Positions 59,942-64,000 of a DNA stretch of 64,000 nucleotides are shown one piece after another. The stretch is from Nevskia sp. Lineage in GTDB: Bacteria; Pseudomonadota; Gammaproteobacteria; Nevskiales; Nevskiaceae. Below the pieces are notes generated by a model, which worked only from the letters and a program-made list of their open reading frames with translations, did no database searches and was not told where the DNA came from. Location: NCBI GenBank assembly GCA_021732745.1, contig JAKFUK010000005.1, positions 186,001-250,000 of the forward strand, read 5' to 3'. The position numbers were made by a program, and so were the translations under genes. Each line of letters opens with the position of its first letter. Position 1 is the stretch's first letter.

Positions 59942-60412
59942 ATGAAATCGATCCACACCTGGCTCGCCGAATACAACGACAGCCACCAGAACCCGGCCAA
60001 CAAGCGCCTGCACTGGCTGTGCGTGCCGCCGATCGTGATCACCGTGTTCGGCGCGCTGCGGGCGCTGCCGTCGGGTGACGCGCTGCTCAACCCGGCCACG
60101 GTGATGGCCGCACTCGCCCTGATCTACTACTTCCTGCTGTCGTGGCGGCTGGCGCTGGGCATCGTGCCGCTGCTGATGCTGGTGCTGTGGCTGGTCGAGA
60201 CCAGCCATGCCGCACTCGGGTTCTGGCATCTGCCGCTGATGGCGGCGGTGTTCGTGCTGGCCTGGATCGGGCAATTCGTCGGCCATCGGATCGAAGGCAA
60301 AAAGCCTTCTTTTTTCAAGGACATCCAGTTCCTGATGATCGGGCCGCTGTGGTTGCTGGCCGATCTCTACCGGCGCGCCGATCTGGACTTGGGCGGGCGG
60401 CAGTACGGCTGA
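59942..60412 (+). CDS. Mpo1-like (DUF962) membrane protein
   Basis: A 156-residue protein of the Mpo1 family, whose yeast member is a 2-hydroxy-fatty-acid dioxygenase. Markers are YNDSHQNPANKRLHWLCVPP, HIEG-like QFVGHRIEGKKPSFFKDIQF and LMIGPLWLLADL, with about four transmembrane helices. The conserved His residues could bind iron. Role in bacteria is unproven. Single gene. Confidence 0.9.
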   Translation: MKSIHTWLAEYNDSHQNPANKRLHWLCVPPIVITVFGALRALPSGDALLNPATVMAALALIYYFLLSWRLALGIVPLLMLVLWLVETSHAALGFWHLPLMAAVFVLAWIGQFVGHRIEGKKPSFFKDIQFLMIGPLWLLADLYRRADLDLGGRQYG

Positions 60413-60550
60413 ATCGTCGATGGCAGCCGCTTCAGGGCGCGTTCATGCGTCAGGGCTATGCTCCGGTGGACACCGTGGTGATCGGCGAACGCTCGTCAGC
60501 CAGTGCGGTCTCAAGTAGCCCCCGACAAGACCAAGAAAGGTAACCCCGCC

Positions 60551-61198
60551 ATGCGCTTCAAGAAACTCCCCGCTTTCCTCGGCACGCTGGCCCTGAGCCT
60601 GACGCTCGCCATCGGCCTGACCGTACCGAATGCCGTCCGCGCCCAGGACGAACCCGCCCCCGAGCAGGCCGAAGCGAACATTGCCCAGGGCGAGTCGGGC
60701 AGCGAAATCCCGCAGAACACCTACACCCAGGAAGAAACCGTCGCCGCCGCCCAGAAGTTCTTCGGCGGCACCACCAGCGGCTTGGCCAAGGCGATCGAGA
60801 AAGCGTTTTCGGAACTCGGCCGTCCGGTCGGCTACATCATCGGCAACGAAGGCTCAGGTGCCTTCGTCGTTGGCCTGCGCTACGGCGAGGGCGAACTGGT
60901 CTACAAAGGCGGCGGCTCGACCAAGGTGTACTGGCAGGGTCCGTCGGTGGGCTGGGACATCGGCGGCAATGCTTCCAAGGTGTTCACCCTGGTCTATGAC
61001 CTGCGCTGGACCAAGGATCTGTACCAGCGCTTCCCGGGTGTCGACGGCAGCCTGTACATCGTGGCCGGCGTCGGGCTGAACTATCAGCGCGCCAACGGCA
61101 TCACCCTGGCCCCGATCCGCACCGGCGTCGGCCTGCGCGCCGGTGCCAGCATCGGCTATCTCGCCTACACCCGCGAGAAGCGGATCAATCCGTTCTAA
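60551..61198 (+). CDS. DUF1134 family exported protein (EipA-like)
   Basis: A 215-residue exported protein. Signal peptide (FLGTLALSLTLAIGLTVPNAVRA) then the DUF1134 core EETVAAAQKFFGGTTSGLAK, GYIIGNEGSGAFVVGLRYGE, KVYWQGPSVGWDIGGNASKV and ANGITLAPIRTGVGLRAGAS. EipA homologues support cell-envelope integrity. AAAGG precedes ATG 60551. Confidence 0.9.
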   Translation: MRFKKLPAFLGTLALSLTLAIGLTVPNAVRAQDEPAPEQAEANIAQGESGSEIPQNTYTQEETVAAAQKFFGGTTSGLAKAIEKAFSELGRPVGYIIGNEGSGAFVVGLRYGEGELVYKGGGSTKVYWQGPSVGWDIGGNASKVFTLVYDLRWTKDLYQRFPGVDGSLYIVAGVGLNYQRANGITLAPIRTGVGLRAGASIGYLAYTREKRINPF

Positions 61199-61214
61199 GC
61201 TTTGGGTCATTGCC

Positions 61215-61246
61215 GACAAGGCCGCCTCCGGGCGGCCTTGTCGTTT
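61215..61246 (+). terminator. Intrinsic terminator after the DUF1134 gene
   Basis: Perfect 12-bp stem GACAAGGCCGCC/GGCGGCCTTGTC with loop TCCG, followed by a short T-run. Confidence 0.85.
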
Positions 61247-61266
61247 CCACACCTCCGCTTGCGACA

Positions 61267-62220
61267 ATGACGATGACCGAATTTCCCGCTGCCGCCGCAA
61301 CCGTCGCGGCGAAGCTGCGCGTGCTGGTGCTGGACAGCACCAGCTTCGTCGGCGCGCGGCTGCTTGCGGCACTGGCCGGGAGCGACTGGGCGGTGCCGGT
61401 CGGCGTCACCCGGCAGCAGTTGATGGCCGAACCGGGATCGCTCGATGCGATCCGCAGCGTGGACGCGGTCGTCAACGCGCTCAGCGAAGACCCGCAGGCC
61501 ATTGCCGAAGGCGCGCAGCGGCTGTTCGAGGCGGCGAAAGCGCTGCCGGCGCTGCGCATCGTCCACCTCGGTTCGATGGTGGTGTACGGCGCGGCCGTTG
61601 GGGTGGTCGATGAAACCTCGCCGTTGACGGCCGAACTCGGGCCTTACGCCGCCGCCAAGCTCGCTGCCGACGCACTCGCCCGGGCCTGCCCGAATGCGGT
61701 CTGCCTGCGGCCATCCGCCGAATACGGGGCCGGCAGCCGGCCGTGGAGCGAGGATCTTGGCCGTCTATTGCTCGCCGGCCGGCTTGGCGATCTCGGTGCG
61801 GCCGGCGAAGGCCAGTGCAATGTCGTCCATGTCGACGACGTGGTGCAGGCGATCGTCGCCGCGCTGCGTTCGCCGGACGCGGCGGGCAAGGTCTACAACC
61901 TGTCGCAGCCGCATGCGTTGACCTGGAATGCCTACATCGCGGGCTACGGCCGGGCGCTCGGTCTGAATCCGGTGCCGGTGATCTCGCCGCTGCGCTGGCG
62001 GTGCGAGCGTCTGCTGGCGCCGCTGCTGAAGGTGATCGAGATCATCGGCCGCAAGCTCGGGCTGCGCACGCCGCCGCTGGTGTCGCCGTCATTGGCAAGG
62101 CTATTCACCCAGACCATCCGGCTCGACAGCCAACGCGCCGAGCGCGAACTCGGCATGGTCTGGACGCCGCTCGAACGCGGGCTCGCGGAGGCGGCCGCGC
62201 CTTTGCGCGAGAAACGCTAG
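61267..62220 (+). CDS. NAD-dependent epimerase/dehydratase family protein
   Basis: A 317-residue SDR of the extended type. The N-terminal nucleotide motif is degenerate (VLVLDSTSFVGARLL rather than TGxxGxxG), followed by IVHLGSMVVYG, a PYAAAKLAAD active-site YxxxK and NVVHVDDVVQAIVAAL. Its substrate is unknown. Two ATGs six nucleotides apart are possible. The TAG stop shares the CTAG palindrome with the stop of the convergent gene. Confidence 0.85.
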   Translation: MTMTEFPAAAATVAAKLRVLVLDSTSFVGARLLAALAGSDWAVPVGVTRQQLMAEPGSLDAIRSVDAVVNALSEDPQAIAEGAQRLFEAAKALPALRIVHLGSMVVYGAAVGVVDETSPLTAELGPYAAAKLAADALARACPNAVCLRPSAEYGAGSRPWSEDLGRLLLAGRLGDLGAAGEGQCNVVHVDDVVQAIVAALRSPDAAGKVYNLSQPHALTWNAYIAGYGRALGLNPVPVISPLRWRCERLLAPLLKVIEIIGRKLGLRTPPLVSPSLARLFTQTIRLDSQRAERELGMVWTPLERGLAEAAAPLREKR

Positions 62221-63386
62221 ACCGCCAGCGAAATCGCTACCCGGCGCAGCAGTTCGTTGACGTCGGCCTCGTCGTGATAGACGCCGAAACCGATGCGAAG
62301 GCGGTCTTCGCGGTAGTCGCACATCACTTCCGCTGCTGCCAGCCGCTGATGCAGCTCGCCGGCTCTTGAGGTGCGGAAGCACAGGAAATTGCCGCGCGGC
62401 TGGCCGCGTCCGGGAATCAGCAGCGCGCCGTTCAGCAGCGGCAGCGCCAGCCGGTCCAGACCTTCGAGAAACAGGTCCTGAAGCGCGGCAACCCGGGCGT
62501 GAATGCGCGCCGGGGTCAGTTTCTGCGCGTGCAACCAGTCCATCACCGCATTGAGCCGATACAGCGCGGTGGCGTCGTAGGTGGCACCCAGAAAGCGCAG
62601 CCCGCCGTCGGCATAACCGACCTGCACCGGTCCGGTCGACAGCTCGGCAAAGCCGGCGAACCAGCCGGTATCGACCGGCCGCAGCGCGATTCCCGGCGGG
62701 CAGTGCATGAAGGCATTGCCTTCGCCGGACATCGCGTACTTGTAGCCGCCGCTCAAGTAGAACGCGCGGCCGGCGATCGCCGACAGGTCGGTGTGCAGCG
62801 CCATGTAGCCGTGGTAGCCGTCGATCACCACGAGCGTGGCCGGATCGCGCACCGCGTGGACGATCGGCGCCAACTCGTGGACCAGCCAGCCGGAGTTGTA
62901 AAAGCATTGCGAGAAGTAGACGAGATCGTGACCGCCGCGCGCTGCGGCGGCTGAAAAGCGTTCGGCAAAGCTCGCGAATGGCTCGGCAGCGATGCGTTCG
63001 ACCGTGACCTGCCCGGCTTCCGCCATCCGCTGCATCTGGCGGTTGAAGCTGTGGAACTCGGCATCGGTAGTCAGCACCCGGATCGGCTTGCCTTCGATCG
63101 ACGACATCAGCCGCATGAACAGTTCGTGGGTGTTGCCGGCGAAGCAGATGGTTTTCGGATCGGGCAGGTGCAGCACCTGGGCGACATGCGCCTGCGCGGC
63201 CGGAATCACTTCGCCGAAGATCTTTCCCCACTTGTCGTCGGCGAGGTCGGCGGCGTCGGTCCAGGCTTGGGACTGCGCGTAGTAGCTGACATCCGGCCAG
63301 GGGTGATGGCTGTGGGCAGCGACGTGCAGACGGCCGGGGCGGGCGGTGAGGAATCGCGAGAAATGCAGCTTCCAGGAGTGATTCAC
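62217..63386 (-). CDS. PLP-dependent aminotransferase class V (kynureninase-like)
   Basis: A 389-residue PLP enzyme of the kynureninase/cysteine-desulfurase fold. Motifs: FAGNTHELFMRLMSS, LVVIDGYHGYMAL (Asp of the PLP pocket), and SGGYKYAMSGEGNAFMHCPP with the Schiff-base Lys. Function is uncertain: it is not a canonical kynureninase, and no tryptophan genes are nearby. It starts with GTG 63386 overlapping the GNAT stop (GTGA). Confidence 0.85.
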   Translation of the reverse strand: MNHSWKLHFSRFLTARPGRLHVAAHSHHPWPDVSYYAQSQAWTDAADLADDKWGKIFGEVIPAAQAHVAQVLHLPDPKTICFAGNTHELFMRLMSSIEGKPIRVLTTDAEFHSFNRQMQRMAEAGQVTVERIAAEPFASFAERFSAAAARGGHDLVYFSQCFYNSGWLVHELAPIVHAVRDPATLVVIDGYHGYMALHTDLSAIAGRAFYLSGGYKYAMSGEGNAFMHCPPGIALRPVDTGWFAGFAELSTGPVQVGYADGGLRFLGATYDATALYRLNAVMDWLHAQKLTPARIHARVAALQDLFLEGLDRLALPLLNGALLIPGRGQPRGNFLCFRTSRAGELHQRLAAAEVMCDYREDRLRIGFGVYHDEADVNELLRRVAISLAV

Positions 63387-63838
63387 CGGTCGTCTCCGTC
63401 GAGTGTCTTCACGAAGTGGAAGGACGTGATCTGCAGTCCCTCGCGGAAGTAGAACTTGTGGGCTTTCAGCCGTGGCGTGCCGGAATCCAGCGTCAGTTGC
63501 GTGCAGCCCAGCGCGCGGGCCTTGGCTTCGCACCAGCCGAGCAGGGCCTTGCCGACGCCTTCCGAGCGGTGGCTGGAATCGCTGACCAGATCGTCGATGT
63601 ACAGCTCGCTGCGCGAAAAGGTCTTTTCCATCACGCGCCAGACACACAGGCCCAGCACAGTACCGTTGTCGACCGCCACCAGCATCCGCCCGCCACCGGC
63701 GAACACCCGCAGCATCTGGTCGCTGTAGTTCGGCATCAGTTGCGGGCGCAGCTGACGGTGTACATGTTCGGCCAGACCCAGCCAGCGGGCAGCGACGATG
63801 CGGCCGTCGGAATCGGTGACTTCGATGATCTGCAGCAT
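63383..63838 (-). CDS. GNAT family N-acetyltransferase
   Basis: A 151-residue acetyltransferase with the acetyl-CoA motif SSHRSEGVGKALLGWCEAKA and LYIDDLVSDS before it. Substrate unknown. It is translationally coupled with the PLP enzyme downstream, so the two may modify the same compound. Confidence 0.92.
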   Translation of the reverse strand: MLQIIEVTDSDGRIVAARWLGLAEHVHRQLRPQLMPNYSDQMLRVFAGGGRMLVAVDNGTVLGLCVWRVMEKTFSRSELYIDDLVSDSSHRSEGVGKALLGWCEAKARALGCTQLTLDSGTPRLKAHKFYFREGLQITSFHFVKTLDGDDR

Positions 63839-63948
63839 GCGGCCTCACCTCGTGCTTGGCGTCGCGCAGTCTGCGTTTGCTGCGGTGCGAGCCGCAAATC
63901 GGGGTGGCGCGATCCCGGGCAGCGGGCGCTGCGAAATCAAAAGCATTC

Positions 63949-64000
63949 AACGTAAAGGGCGCAAAGGAAAAGAAGAAGCCAAGGACGCAAAGGAAAGCCG
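63949..64000. repeat. Purine-arm inverted repeat, left arm, cut by the window end
   Basis: AACGTAAAGGGCGCAAAGGA and the following AAGGACGCAAAGGAAAGCC match the left arm of the family copy at 22888. The right arm would lie beyond position 64000. Confidence 0.8.

Noticed and set aside
1..64000. tRNA, rRNA or riboswitch genes
   Set aside because: No cloverleaf, rRNA core or known riboswitch pattern was recognised in the intergenic regions.

Overview
The window is high-GC, densely packed bacterial chromosome with no rRNA, tRNA, CRISPR array or intact prophage. Gene content (RND efflux, TolC, PriA, HigBA, HemP/Fur box, Mpo1-like, EipA-like DUF1134, MbnP/MbnH, a two-domain fatty acyl-CoA reductase, RoxA/MauG-like multihaem proteins) suggests an aerobic Gram-negative gammaproteobacterium, possibly of the Nevskiales/Solimonadaceae group. 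That placement is inference. Most genes are ordinary core or envelope genes, but the intergenic spaces carry many inverted-repeat families.

Layout. 0-9.4 kb: glycerophosphodiesterase, secreted subtilisin-like protease, pyruvate kinase, DUF429 and pirin proteins, a choice-of-anchor I protein and two tandem glycine-zipper proteins. 9.5-9.8 kb: a MITE-like element with 31-bp terminal inverted repeats sits exactly at the 3' end of a DEAD-box helicase gene. 11.9-26.6 kb: peptidases, a HigBA module with a perfect dyad operator, GlpQ, a histidine-type phosphatase, a HerA-like ATPase, a TetR regulator, and a Fic protein whose catalytic His is Arg.

26.7-38.4 kb: a one-strand locus of eight genes, in transcription order mbnP, mbnH, a CusA/CzcA-type RND pump, a 931-residue secreted protein, a parvulin isomerase, an ankyrin lipoprotein and two overlapping HlyD-type adaptors. 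MbnP/MbnH are a known copper-protein/dihaem-enzyme pair, so metal (copper) handling at the envelope is the best guess. 38.5-40.0 kb: a strong Fur box precedes hemP, followed by a PiuC-type hydroxylase homologue that has lost all three iron ligands, and a HIT protein.

40.3-48.2 kb: four translationally coupled genes encode a dihaem RoxA/MauG-like protein, a dihaem lipoprotein, a monohaem cytochrome and a membrane protein, followed by a fatty acyl-CoA reductase. The signal-peptide n-regions of the last two coupled genes are encoded by intergenic inverted repeats. 48.2-51.2 kb is accessory: VapBC, then a ~330-bp direct duplication flanking an AT-richer pair of coupled unknown genes with its own terminator, then a lipoprotein/partner pair.

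51.2-64 kb: PriA (with two DnaA-box-like sites upstream), an EamA transporter, an OPT transporter, a TolC/rhodanese pair, a LuxR-type regulator, Mpo1-like and DUF1134 proteins, an epimerase, and a PLP enzyme coupled to a GNAT acetyltransferase. A purine-arm/pyrimidine-arm inverted-repeat family recurs at seven places across the window, and a second double-hairpin family at three; several gene ends lie inside these repeats.
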